This document shows, piece after piece, positions 23,501-34,055 of a DNA stretch of 64,000 bases. Origin of the DNA: Asterochloris sp. CNOR1 (lineage: Eukaryota; Chlorophyta; Trebouxiophyceae; Trebouxiales; Trebouxiaceae); contig OZ017750.1 in the NCBI GenBank assembly GCA_963969365.1, positions 3,534,001 through 3,598,000 of the forward strand, read 5' to 3'. The notes beneath the pieces are model-generated. The model saw only the letters and a program-made list of their open reading frames with translations. It was not told where the DNA came from and did no database searches. Both the position numbers and the translations under genes were made by a program. The first letter of the stretch is position 1. Each line of letters opens with the position of its first letter.

Positions 23501-26500
23501 CACAACTCACTGCCCAGAGGGTCAGCACTCGTGTGCACCTGTGCAGATGCATTGCTTTTGCTCTCCTCTGCCTGTAGTGGCTGTCCATGCTCAATATAAG
23601 CGCCCCAGCTTTAGTGGACACCCTTCAGGCCCTCAAGCTCACCCCTCAACATGATGCAGCTGGGAATAGGGAATTGCCAGGGCCTTGCATTCATTTGAGC
23701 CACCGTCAAGTCAAACCACACGCAAACTCACTGGTTGCGCGTCCAGCCCAGAATATAGGCAGACCCCTAATGCACTAGTCTTTCTCCGCAGGCAGATGGA
23801 GTCACAGCTGAAACTGCAGACGCTTCTGATCCTGATTTCCAAGCTCCTCAGCCACATGCAAACCCTTCCAAAGCCAAAAGGCCAAAATGGATGTAAACTG
23901 CTGTGTGCTCCCCAGCCACACTCAACCTGCCAAGCCCAGGCCAGATGCAGACTGAGATCACGAACTCACCAGGTCTGTTGGCTCCCAGCCACACGCGGAT
24001 GATGCCCCGACTGCTGCCCGTCCACAGCTCCCCCCAGGGTGTGGTGCACATGGCTGTGACGTGCCCAATCCTGTGGGCCTGCCACCTCTTCAGCAGGCGC
24101 CCCGCCAAGTAGGTCCCTGGCTGGGACCCCAGTGAGAATCCGCAGACACGCCCATCAGCGTGGCCTGTCCACAAGATGCCTGCAAGCCAAAACAGGAGCT
24201 GAGCAGCTGCTTGTCAGGCTACACACTGGTGTCTGCCAGACTGTGACAAGGACGCCGCAAACCAAAGCAGCTGGGCACTGTAGGTTGCATCTTCTTGGTA
24301 CCCAGAGCTGTCCTGTCTTCTTGGCATGGTCTGTAGGTCTGGGGAGATGTGCAGCAAAGCGGCCACAGCATTCAGGGGCTTCAGCCAGACTCACAGCTCA
24401 TGCTGGCAGGGCAAATGGTAGTAATCTAACACACATGAGCAACACATCACCTGCCAGCCATATACGTCAGAACTTGCATGTAGGTTCCTGAAGAGGTGAA
24501 ACACATCGCAGATTCCACAAGAGGTACAAGCATGATGAGGCTGCATGCAGGCCATGCTTTAGGCTGGAAAGAAAGCCTTAGCACGCAGGCAGCTCTGCGC
24601 AACACCAGACCAACTCACTGATCCCTGAACAGACTCTGTAGTTCCTATAAGCCACCCTCTTTATCTGTCTGCAATCTTTCTGAACGCAGGCAGGCTGCAC
24701 AACATAGAGCCCTGCTCAGCACACCCTCGACAAGCCCTGTTGTCCCTCTTACCTGCCACCTCATCCACATACAGGCAAGTGACTCGCTTGCACTCCTGAA
24801 TGGGCACCTCGCAGCTGGGAGCTGCATCACTGTCCTCAGTGTCTGGGCGCTGCAGGGCATCGAGGCGCATTGAGGCCCCTCCATCCCACCGGAACTGCGT
24901 GCTCCTGCACAGCAGAGGCATGAGGTCAAGCGGGCGGCAGCCAAGAAGCCTGAGGTTGCAGACCACTGCAGCGCTTGGGATGCATTGTGACCCCTGGGCT
25001 GCTGCACAGCAGAGGTGCAAGCTTGATTAATAGCCAGCAAGACAGAGGCATCTTGACATAGAAAGGACCTCTGTATTTCAACAACTGCACGCCGCCCCAT
25101 CGCAGGAAACACACCATCCACTGGCACAGGTTGCAGCTGCACCCCATGCTGGTGCTTCTCCCTCAACAAAAGCTGACAGCAAGCGTGCTGCTGCTTGCGT
25201 GCCAACTGGCTGGCAGGGGTCCTGAGACAGCGGACATGTCCAAGTGCAGGATACAGACTCACGGCTGCTCATAGCGTGGCATGCCGATCTGGCCCTCGGG
25301 GTCGCCCCACTGCAGCAGAGCGCCGGAGGCACAGGGCGCTGCAAACAGCGAGCCGCCACCAGCTGCCAGGAACTGCAGGCGCGAGGTCGTCTTGGGCCGC
25401 AGCAGCGGCAGCCGCACATCCACAGAGACAGGGGCCACCATCGCCACTGGCCGTGCGGGGCCCAACTGCACGCAAGCAGAGAGGCATAGTCAGGGGCGCC
25501 CAGTGAACACTAAACTGCCAAATGGGGGGCACATGACGCAGCCCTGTGAGGACAGAGGAAAGACCCCTCAGCATGGGCCGCAACAGGACACCTGCACGCA
25601 GGCAGCAAAGGGTGCCCAGAACGTCTTCTGAGCCTTGGGGGTGGTGCATCACTGCAGGTCTGTGAAGGCAGAGAGGGGTGCAGTCGAGCACGCGAGCTGT
25701 GCAAAAGGGAGCCAGGGGCATGCAGAGAGGGACACAGACAGGCCCAAGAGATGTGTCAAGAATCTGGTTCTGCACAAAAAAATAAGCCAGGGGCATGTAG
25801 ACACTGCGGCACTGCAGGCAGTCCTGGGCTGACAGAAGGAGGTTGGTGGAGCACCCAGAGCGCACACTGGCCACTTGCTGCCTGCCCTGCAAGCGTCACA
25901 GCCATGCAGAGGCAGCGCAAACATGTCTGCGCTCCCCCTAGATAGCTCCAGAGGCAAGCCTCACTTGTGCAGGCCATTGAGGAATCAGGGGCACCCAGAG
26001 GGCATTGTGCAGATTGCAAGCTGAGTCTGGCACCTAGAGCACGCATAAGGCACCTGAAGGCTGCCCTCTGAGGTGACAGCCAGGCAGATGTAGTGCATAC
26101 ATACCTGTGGTACTCAGGAGGTGGCCACTGCTACCTACATGCTTGTTTGCTTCTTGCATGCAGCCCAGTAAGGGCGCAGGTGCGCTCGAAGGCCACTGTG
26201 CTGCATGTGACATGTGTTGAATGCCCCCATCCAGCGCTGACACCCCCACAGAGGCGGTGAGGACACACCTGTGGTCCGCCCGAGGAGACCGAGAGGTGGC
26301 CCCGGCTGTGCAGCTCCGGCTCGCTGTCGTGCATGTGCAGGCTGGCCCGGCTGGCAGCCTGCGAGGCCCACTGGTGGGCGTCTGAGCTGTCGGGGTCAGA
26401 GGCCCCCACCAGCTCCTCCTGCGTGTCGGAGGAGCTGGCGTCAGACAGTCGGCGCCCCATCTCAGGGGAGGGGTCCCCGTAGCCGGAGTCTCTCTCCCCA

Positions 26501-29500
26501 GGGGAGGGCTGCATGCCCGCCTGCCTGGGATGGCTGGCAGGGGGCAGGGGCGGCCGGTGCTGCAGACTAGGGCCCCTGCCGTTCGCTGCCCCCGGCATGT
26601 CTCCTCCAGGGGAGGTCTGGAACGGGTTGGGGCCGTCAGGCTCCGGCTGGGCCATGGCCAGCTGTGGGGGCGGCAGCGGCGTCCCACCATTCTGCAGCAG
26701 CCAGACCGCCGGGGCGGCGGCTTCAGCCGCCGACTCGGGGGTCAGAGCGTGTCCCGTCTGCAGCACCAGGGGCCACCTCAGCAGTCCTGCCGGACAGCAT
26801 CCCATGTGGCACACAGGGTCACTTGAGCACTGGTGCAAGCCGGCTGGACACCGAGGCATGCCACTGGCATGCATGCTGCCACTGCAGCAGCTGGACAGGT
26901 CTGCAGACCTGCAGATCCTGGCAAGGGGCCTGATCTACAGGCACATGCATGGCTGCACCACGCTTCTGCAGCCAGTCAGACCTTTGACACGACAGCAGCA
27001 CACACTTGGACAGGGCTGCGCATGCTTAACCTAATTGGAAGTCATGTGTCACCTGTACCAACGCGACTAGCCGGAGAGCCACTGCAAACTGGTCCAGTGT
27101 CAGGCCATCCCCCTGTGCTGGGGCAAGGGCTTTTGCCTGCTGCCACACCTGCACCACCAGGTGTGGGGTCTTAGGCAGCTTTCAACGGTGCACATGCGTC
27201 TGGGAGCAGGAGGCACCCGCAGGCTGGCATGCAGTGTCTCCAGCAACAGAACAAGCCTGACAAGACTAGATACTGATGACAGTGGTGCATATCTGCAGAG
27301 CAGCCAGCCTAAACGCTAAGCCCGCCATGCGCACCATGGACAGGTTGCCTGGCTGCAGGCCCGTCCTCAGGAAGAATCGCCGCGCCGCCTCGCCAGCCAA
27401 CCTGCAGTCCAGACAGGAGACGTCATTGAGGAATGGACGCCGGCTCACTGACCAGTGACAACAGCTTTGCAGGAGAGGCGCCCTGCAGCATGGCCTGATG
27501 ATAGATTTTAGGGTGCAAGAGGGGCGCAGCAATTGGAGCAAAGAGTGGTGCCCTGGGGGTAAACCCGACCAGACTGCAGGGACAAGCACCTGGCAAGGCA
27601 GGTAAGCTGCGTGTCTGCCCGGCTGCTGAGCAACAGCCCCAGCCAATGAATCACGTAGATGTGCACTTTGAGTGCACCTGCAGTGCAGAAATTTCGGTGT
27701 TGCTCTGGGAATGCAGTCTTTGTCAGGTGCTGTTGTTGTTCTCTGACAGTTCACATGCTGATGGAGGCACTGCACAAGTTGCATCACTGCACCTGGCCCC
27801 CAGGGCGGCATGCTGCATCAATGCACAACCGCTCTACCCTTGTATCAGCTGAGCGAGCAAGCTGCTGGCACCAGGAAGCCCACCTCTGGTCCTCGTTGAG
27901 GCCGGCGGCCTCAAACAACTGAACCACCTCGGCAGGGGACATGCCGTCAACCCCCACGCTGGCGGGAAGCCGCTGCGTCTGCCACAGCTGTGGCCCCGTC
28001 TGTCCAGCTGGGGATGACGCCGCAAGCAGGTCAGGATGGCAGGGTGCAGGCTGCTGCCACGGCTGCTGCTGCTGCCCTCCCTGGCCTGGTGCCTGAGAGG
28101 CACCTGGCGGCGCCCATGCAGGTGCAGCCGGCATTGCATCACCAAAGGGATCCCAGGCCTGCAGCAATGTTTCTTTCTGCCTCCAGAATGTGAGCTGAGC
28201 AAAGCCTGCAGCTGAGAGCTGGTGCTGCCAGAGGCAGCTCAGATGACAGGGCTTGCATTGCTGAGTCGAGCTGCTGGATTCAGTTCAGCCTGATCATGCC
28301 CAAGGACACAGGAGAGCAACAACCCTCCCCTGCACCACTCTCTGGATAAGCTGGGCTCTCTGACGATGAGCAACAGACAGCACAGGCCGGAGAGCCCTTG
28401 CTGCCCAAGCCTGACAGCACCAGCACTCCTGCAAAGCCTGCCACAGTGTCCCAGGGCTTGCCTGTAAGGTCTCCTGGACGGCAGCGCCCGCCAATGGACT
28501 TGCCTCTGCAGTGCCCAGGACAGAGGGCCCTGGCAGGGACCCACTGCTAGCAGCAGGCTGCTCAGAGGCCCCTCCCAGGCCTGCGCCGCCCCACAGCGGA
28601 TCCTGTGCTGGCGCCCCCGCAGCTGCCTGGTCGCCTCGACACTGCCCCTGCCCAGCGCTGGCCAGGGAGCTGCTGCTCCCGCCGCGACTGCCTGCCGAGC
28701 TCTGCAGCAGGGCCGCCTTCATGGGGGAGCTCCCTACCCGGAGCGGGCTGGACAGCTCCGGCGGCAGAAGGTCCTGCAGGGTGGCAGACAGCGATTGAGG
28801 TGCCATGCCACAGCTCTGGCTGTGGGAACTTTGGCAGGGCTGGCTGTCAGGGAGCCTTGTCTGCGGAGGGCTGGCTGGCTCTGATCCTGCATGCGGGTGC
28901 TGCATGTCAGCCCTGTGTCCGCTCTGCAAGTGGGTGCTACATGTCAGCCCTGTGTCCGCTCTGCAGGTAGGTGCTGCATGTCAGCCCTGTGTCGCTCCGC
29001 AAGCGGGTGCAACATGTCAGCCCTGTGTCCGCTCCGCAAGCCGGTGCTACATGTCAGCCCTGTGTTCGCTCTGCAGGCGGGTGCCACATGTCAGCCCTGC
29101 GTCTGCTCTGCAAGCGGGTGCTGCATGTCAGCCGTGTGTCTTTCAAGCGCCTGGTTGGGTCTTGGAGGCAGGAGGACCTGCAGGGTACACCCAGACAACA
29201 ACTTGTCTTCTGTCGAGCCCACACAGAGCTGGAGCTGCCTGGATGGCTGACCAGCTTGCGCACCAGAAGGGCAACAGTGGCGCTCAGCGTCGCAGAACGG
29301 CTTCCCTCTCAAACTAGCCGTGACTGAGGAGCTGTTCAGGCATCTGCCCCACCCACAAGCTTATTCCATGAAAAGTCGGCATATCTGCAAGATCTTGGCA
29401 GTTGATGTGAGGGCGTGCACAACAGTACTGCAGCCATGTTGCACTGCCTGCAAAGCAGCAACTGTCGACTCAGAAGAGGGACGGAGTCTGCAGCTGTATT

Positions 29501-30012
29501 GCGCATTGGCGGAAGATTGTCTGTTGCTCGAGACCTCTTTGCCCACCCTGCAGGCTGCACTGTGCAGCTCAGAGACCCCAGGCAGCATCTGAGCCCTGAA
29601 TCTGCTCAGGTTCCATGACAGGTGGCTTCAGCGACCTTGTCTGAGGGGCTGCAAGTGTCGCCATCTCAAGTGAGCCACTGTTGCGCACTGCAGATCCTGA
29701 GCACGGGGCGCAGTGCCAGCACACCTGGAAGGCGTGGTACGCGCGCTTCCCCGCAGGTGATGCGGTCCTAGCTTCCCCTGTGCTGCTGGGTGCAGCATGT
29801 CCTCTGGCAAAGGGGTTCCCGCTGCTGAGGCTGCCTCCACTGAGGTTGCTGCCAAGAATGTCAGGGCCTCTGGGACTGGAAGGTAAGCTCCACGCAGAGG
29901 ACCCACTGAATGAAGGGCCGGCTTGCTGTATTCCGTCGCCTGGACCTTGATTGCTGGCATTTCTGGAGCTAAAGATGGCCTCAAAGGGGTCTGGCTGGAC
30001 CCCAGCAGGCAT
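11596..30012 (-). CDS. EH domain - WD40 propeller - inositol polyphosphate 5-phosphatase fusion (FRA3-like)
   Basis: An 18 kb gene with over 20 exons. The likely start at 30012 (MPAGVQPDPFEAIF) follows an in-frame stop with no AG between. Exons 30012-29725, 28773-28462 and 28158-27884 carry DPF and NPF motifs. An EH domain spans 28.0-27.05 kb (FEAAGLNEDQR, ARRFFLRTGLQPGNLSMV, DQFAVALRLVALVQ). A disordered linker with PNPFQ follows (26757-26269). WD40 exons match Arabidopsis FRA3: 25465-25263, 24904-24753 (CKRVTCLYVDEVAG), 24180-23970 (ILWTGHADGRV), 23.29-23.14, 22408-22223 (VVWTGGDRTLGLW), 21369-21201, 20.9, 20.3-20.1 and 19956-19688. The 5-phosphatase follows: LTWNVNQQ and ALQEIEMG (18812-18578), WMHVGLRQLSGML, GGNKGAVG, WGGDFNYRID (15499-15372), RRVPAWTDRIFY (14613-14398), TDSDHKPVWALL (13605-13396). 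The C-terminus matches the FRA3 tail (12416-12246, 11793-11692). A WD40-5-phosphatase hydrolyses the 5-phosphate of inositol phospholipids; the EH and NPF parts suggest membrane traffic. The last exons are uncertain. Confidence 0.85.
13020..13440. repeat. Four decayed tandem copies of a 5-phosphatase exon edge
   Basis: The true exon end (13396 onward; plus strand CCCCACCTGGTGCAAGCGC, then TCGCTGGCAGACACTTCCACC) is followed in its intron by four diverged copies at about 13321-13366, 13241-13283, 13131-13175 and 13020-13066. Each keeps the CCCCACCT-type donor complement and a CTGC-CAGACAC core. Spacing is about 80-110 bp. Confidence 0.75.
14188..14285. repeat. Decayed copy of the PAWTDRI exon of the 5-phosphatase
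   Basis: About 180 bp from the true exon (14368-14463), this intronic segment keeps CAGGGGCCCACCTCCA, CTGGCAAA and AGATGCGGTCA. On the minus strand the true exon reads RVPAWTDRIFYRGSAFAS and the copy reads RDPCLNDRICYQSSAFAR, so the copy has lost the catalytic-site residues yet keeps the donor. Confidence 0.8.
18185..18370. repeat. Tandem duplication of a splice acceptor region
   Basis: Two copies about 100 bp apart share CCACCACTGGGCA, then TCTCCTGCAGGCAGGGTGAG and GGCAGGAGGTGCC-type ends. The first copy is the true exon 5' edge (minus-strand acceptor ctgcag|GAGAAGGGC, exon start 18225). The second lies upstream in the intron. Confidence 0.85.
21500..21552. repeat. Near-perfect 25-bp inverted repeat with 3-nt loop
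   Basis: The left arm 21500-21524 and right arm 21528-21552 pair at 24 of 25 positions around the loop GCA. The arms contain ATAAGCGCGG and CTGCCTATCT. It lies in an intron of the EH-WD40-5-phosphatase gene and could form a stable RNA hairpin or a DNA cruciform. Confidence 0.9.
22855..23365. repeat. Tandem copies around a WD40 exon, on both of its sides
   Basis: The exon at about 23142-23290 is flanked below by three diverged copies of its 3' edge (about 22855-22890, 22948-23015, 23038-23125), each with TACTGCACAT-GCCA and CCAGGACAGACAGCA-type ends. It is flanked above by two copies of its 5' part (TCTTGTGGAAGACTGCAGCA at about 23282-23305, then TCCTGTGCAAGACTGCAGCA). Confidence 0.8.
28895..29140. 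repeat. 37-bp minisatellite, about 7 copies
   Basis: About seven consecutive units of roughly 37 bp, each of the form GGTGC-(T/A)(A/G)CATGTCAGCC, then CTGTGTCCGCTCTGCAAGC. It lies in the intron between the first two exons of the EH-WD40-5-phosphatase gene. Copy-to-copy divergence is low, so the array looks younger than the other intronic repeats here. Confidence 0.9.
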
Positions 30013-30371
30013 TTCGTCAGCAAAAAATTGTAGCCGGGGTGGTGTGCATCATATCCAAGCTGCCTGGCGATAGCACCCAAAACTTCATCACTCTGGCCCA
30101 GCACACCACAATGCAATGCCAAGAAAGAGAAGTTGATATTGACCTGTAGTAAGGCCATTGTGACGCCCTGCAACATGGCGTGAAACTTAACTTGAAGGCC
30201 TGCTCCGCGGCAGCACTCAGCTGTGATGCTCGTGCCCCACCTAGACTTCCCTGATTGATGATAGATGTGAAGAATTCATGTAAAGCATCAATGAGCTTCT
30301 CTCCTGACCGGCTGCTCTGGGCAGGGCGAGCAGAAGGTGTGTGAGTCGTGAGAGCTGACATTCCCGCTCAC

Positions 30372-30527
30372 ATGGCATCCCTGCTCACCAAGGGTCTTGG
30401 CTCCTGCAGGCCCACACCTCTCACTGCCCTGCAGAGGAAGCGGGAGGAGGAAGTCCCGGCTAAGTTGAGCGCTCGGGCATCAGCAGCTGCGTCAGAGCCA
30501 CCATGCATTTGCTTCAAGGACGCTGAG
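30372..30527 (+). CDS. Possible first exon of a divergent plus-strand gene
   Basis: An ATG at 30372 opens 52 codons (MASLLTKGLGSCRPTPL then ALQRKREEEVPAKLS) ending at a strong donor, GCTGAG|gtaagc. The start, rich in Leu, Ser and Arg, could be an organelle-targeting sequence. It would be divergent from the 5-phosphatase start 360 bp away. No following exon could be linked, so this may be chance. Confidence 0.25.
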
Positions 30528-31679
30528 GTAAGCAGAGTATGTGTGTTGTCACGCGGGCTGACAGCTTGAGGGTGGGCAGCTTCTCGGGGCTGGCTAGAGT
30601 CGAGTATAGCCTCCCTGCTCTTGGACATTGTTGGTATGTCGACCAGCTTTGGCAAGTGTAGCGTCCTGTGTTGATTCACGCTACAGCAAGTGTCAGTGGT
30701 AGTGTAGTGTTTGTCATGCCTGAGCAGGTAGGTGAAGATTGACACTGGCAGGCAGACAAGCTCTGCTCTGCTTTCACAGGTAAGTACTCCAAAATCAATA
30801 AAAGTCAGGGGAGGAGGATCCCATGTCCTCATGTCAATCTGTCCTGCTCAACATGAGTCTGTGTGGATACAGATGGAGCCTCAGTGTCTGAGCGGCACCA
30901 AAATTACCAACCCCCAGGGGAGGGGGAGGTCATGTGCTCATGTCCATCCCTTTTGCCCAACATCAACCTGTGCTAAGGCGAACAAAGCTGGTCTGGGCAG
31001 ATAAGTCACCATGAACACCAACATGCAGAAGAGTAGTGCTCATGTGCGCACGCCAGTTTTCCCTGATCAAGGTCTGTGCTGAAGCAGACAGAGCTGGAAT
31101 GTGAGAAGCACCACCATAGTCATCAAACCCAGGGGAAGGGGGCCTCATGTCGGGAGGAATGGGAGCTCATATGCGCATGCCAGTTGTCTGCTTGATGTGA
31201 CTGTGTGTTGTTGCCATGCAAATCTGCAACAGCGACAAAGGGTATGAGTTCCTTCTGTCTGATTGGGTACATGCCCAGACTGCTGCGGCACCAGAATCCT
31301 GTCTTGCTGGGCAAGGCTTTTGCCAAGCTTGTGTTATGCAACTCCAAGTAGCCGCACTTTGCCTCAGTGTATTGCAAAATAGTGAAGGAACTGGGCATTA
31401 GTGGTTACTGAGCCAGGTGAGGATCTGAAGGCTTCCCAGCATTGCACAAATCACTGTGTCAGCTTGCCTCAGCCAGTCTTGATGACTACAGGAGTGCCAG
31501 AACTTATGGTAGGCCACTCATTTCGGTCCATGATGTCACCTGCAGAGAGCCCGACTCTCCTGGCAATAGCAACTTTGTGCGGCAGAAAGAACATTGACTG
31601 ATGCACAGATGCAAATGATTTAGCCTTTCAGGAGACTGCAGCAGCGTCACCACCGGCCGTTGAAACAAAGTTCCAATCT

Positions 31680-32441
31680 CACCTTCCAGGTTGGCTCGGG
31701 ACGGACTGTGCCTGGCAGCGATGCCGTCACTGGGCTCTTGTGCATTGCAGCGGACACAATACATCTGACGGAGCTCCTCAGCACTCCCCTCAAGCTGCTG
31801 GCTCAGGCTGGAGCATGTCGCACCACAGATTGGGCAGTGGCTGACAGGTGCTGTGAAAGTACATGTACATGTGCTACTATGACTTGTATGTGGGCTTGGC
31901 ATTCCAGCTGGCTGTGTCTGTGCACATGCATGCCTCACAACAAGTCTGCAGCTGCTAAGTCATTGGAAACCACCATTGCAATTCTAGTTATTACACAGAG
32001 GCTTCAGGCGCCTTGTAACCACGTATAATTCATGACCACCATTACTGCCAGCATAAGGACTGGTGCTGACCAGCTCCCAGTTAGCTTTGATATCACTTTG
32101 GTAGGTATGTGGGGGGGGGGGGGGGGGGGGGGCGTTTTCAACGCCATCTCCAGCTCAGGTAGCCCAAGGAATTTTGCTTCTTCTGCAACTGCAGCAGCAG
32201 TGTCTGAACCAAGAGAAGTCGGCAGGCTGAAAGCCTCGGAGTCCCTCCTTGGCTTGACGGTATTGCAAGACGTACATGAGCACCTAGGCCTGCCCAGGCC
32301 TGCATGCAGCTTTGTAACTACATGTCACCAGCCTGACCTTTTAAGAGCAGCGAGATGCAGCTCCTTCAGAGTCCAGCTCACCTCTCCATTCCTGTCCAGA
32401 AAATCTTCTGGTAGTGCAAGCTCAATCTTTCAGCAAAAGTC
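31680..32441 (-). pseudogene. Possible BTB (T1/KCTD-like) and zinc-ribbon fragments
   Basis: On the minus strand, 32441-32353 reads ALPEDFLDRNGEV followed by LKELHLAALKR. Then 32280-32230 reads YVLQYRQAK in one frame, and 32250-32135 reads AEEAKFLGLPELEMALK in another. These recall the DRDGxxF, VLxYLR and EAxFxGLPEL blocks of T1-type BTB domains, in order. At about 31860-31680 a cysteine pair pattern CPICGATC and YCVRCNAQ ends at LEG|gtgagatt. The N-terminal half of a BTB domain is not found, and frames change without splice sites, so this may be a decayed gene or a mis-read. No function is proposed. Confidence 0.3.
32111..32132. repeat. Poly(G) tract, 22 G
   Basis: A run of 22 G with no interruption, next to the possible BTB-like fragments. 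It is the longest homopolymer in the window and a likely site of assembly error. Confidence 0.9.
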
Positions 32442-32489
32442 ATGATCATGATGAAGCATTGAATGTCACAAGTGTTGCAGAAGGCACTG

Positions 32490-33295
32490 CTAAGCTTCTC
32501 TTTCACGAATTGTCTGCTTAGCCATCTCATGCTTTAACTCCGGGTAGGCGTCCATGGCAAGCTTCCCGACAAGGCAAAAGAATGCAGCAAACACGCATGA
32601 GGCAGAAACAGCAATCCAATTGTTTCTGAAAATGGACTCCATTGCTGGGAAGCTGATCAACGACACCATGCTGACCGCCACGACCCACTTGGGGATGGCA
32701 GCCACGGTCTTGCGGAGCACATCAAAGAGCAGCCAAGCAGCTGCAACCAAGCAAAGCAGCGCGGCAACCACGCAAAGTAGCGCGACAGCTGACTTGACCG
32801 CCATGTCAGCGTCGCTGAGGATCTTGCGAAGGACATCCACGAACTCAGTCTCGAAAGTGGGTTGCGAGTACTTTCTGCAAGCAAGAGTGCAGCTTAGTGG
32901 CCACCGAATGGCTGGAGTGAATGGCAGAGGCCAAGACAACTTTTGCATACCAACTTTTGAATTCCAAGGACCCATGTCCCACTGAGTCTGATATGCAGAA
33001 GCTGAGCAAGCAAAATGCAGCATTGAGTAAGGCTGTTGAAGCACACACAACTTCCAAGCTCGTTACCAAGGCAGAGCAACATGACCCATGGCTGGGATGG
33101 GCTACAGCGACCTGAACATAGCGTCATTTCCCAGACCACATTTGTGCAATATCAACATCAAGGCCACAAGCAACCTGCAAGCTATTGCCCAATACACATT
33201 TCAACTAGCGCTGATGCCACTCACCTCTGTTTGAAGCCTTGCTGGAAGGGCTTATCGAAGAAGGCTCGATAAAAGCCTTCATCGAAGGCGGCCAT
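32490..33295 (-). CDS. Small multi-helix membrane protein, 151 aa
   Basis: A complete two-exon gene: 33295-33225 (MAAFDEGFYRAFF...) and 32874-32490, joined in phase (AG|A) across a 350-bp GT-AG intron and ending at TAG. The product has a polar N-terminus of about 45 residues, then three hydrophobic segments (AVALLCVVAALLCLVAAAW; WVVAVSMVSLISFPA; WIAVSASCVFAAFFCLVG) and a charged tail (HEMAKQTIREREA). There is no clear signal peptide, so the first hydrophobic segment probably acts as the membrane anchor. I do not recognise the family. The small size and simple structure suggest a lineage-restricted protein. A shadow frame on the other strand (32554-32985) has no such structure and is rejected. 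Confidence 0.7.
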
Positions 33296-34055
33296 CAAAG
33301 CCAACAATCAAGAAGAGCCGCTGGCTTCTCTGCCTGCATGCCAAGCATGCTCATGAAGTGCAAACAGTCCAAGTGACATGCGCACCATGACAGACACCAT
33401 GCCATGTCACTGTGGCGTGCTACACTCCCTGTTACCAACGCTGCAAGCATGGCAACCTCACAGGCAGCACATGCTCTGAGTGGAGTTTCGCACTTAAGAC
33501 AACACTCAGCTCGACAAAACGCGACCTTCCGTAGGGCGCGCCGGTCCAACTTGGAAGTATAGGGAATCTAAGAAGCTTGGCTGGCCCTTGTCAAACGGCT
33601 GACCGCCTTTGCTGCAGGCGAGCTTGAGGCATCCCTCCCTCAAAACACAGCAGAGGCACTGCTAGCAAGAGAGGTGCTGGAAGCGATCATCTTGCAGGAG
33701 TGAGGCTGCATGCTGGTGGCTGCATGGCACAGCTTGCTGGTGGCTGCATGGCACAGCTTGCTGCTCTGTGTATCGCTGTATAGAGTCCAGTCTTGCCTTA
33801 TAGAGTTCAGCCTGGTCAAGTCTTGCACGCTTGCTGGTGCGCTGAGGCATTGCGCCATATGAACCTTCTAGGTGCATCTCAGTGCTCCACAGACCACAGC
33901 ATGCAAGCATGGGCACAGCCAGATTTTCAAGCGCTCCCTCTACTTGTTGACGAGCCTCTCCTGTCGACCCTGGCTCCGAGTTACTTCCATGGGCAGATGG
34001 TACGTTGGTTCAGTCAATGGTTCATTGAATGCCATGTTGCTGCTGCAGGCGAGTC
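33296..34055. other. Intergenic; short tandem duplication at 33716-33765
   Basis: This is the divergent promoter region between the minus-strand membrane protein and the plus-strand HNH-type gene. It holds two adjacent copies of a roughly 25-bp unit (GGCTGCATGGCACAGCTTGCT). No gene is seen. Confidence 0.5.

Noticed and set aside
28805-29317. 170-codon plus-strand open frame, Cys/Ser-rich
   Set aside because: It is produced by reading through the 37-bp minisatellite and has no start context, splice sites or family match.
30017-30361. Minus-strand start MSALTTHTPSARPA with EKLIDALHEFF as an upstream exon of the fusion gene
   Set aside because: There is no AG between the in-frame stop and the ATG at 30012, so it cannot be spliced in front of it. 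It may be untranslated leader or another short gene.
32554-32985. 143-codon plus-strand open frame
   Set aside because: It is antisense to the membrane-protein exon, whose splice sites and hydrophobic pattern are on the minus strand.
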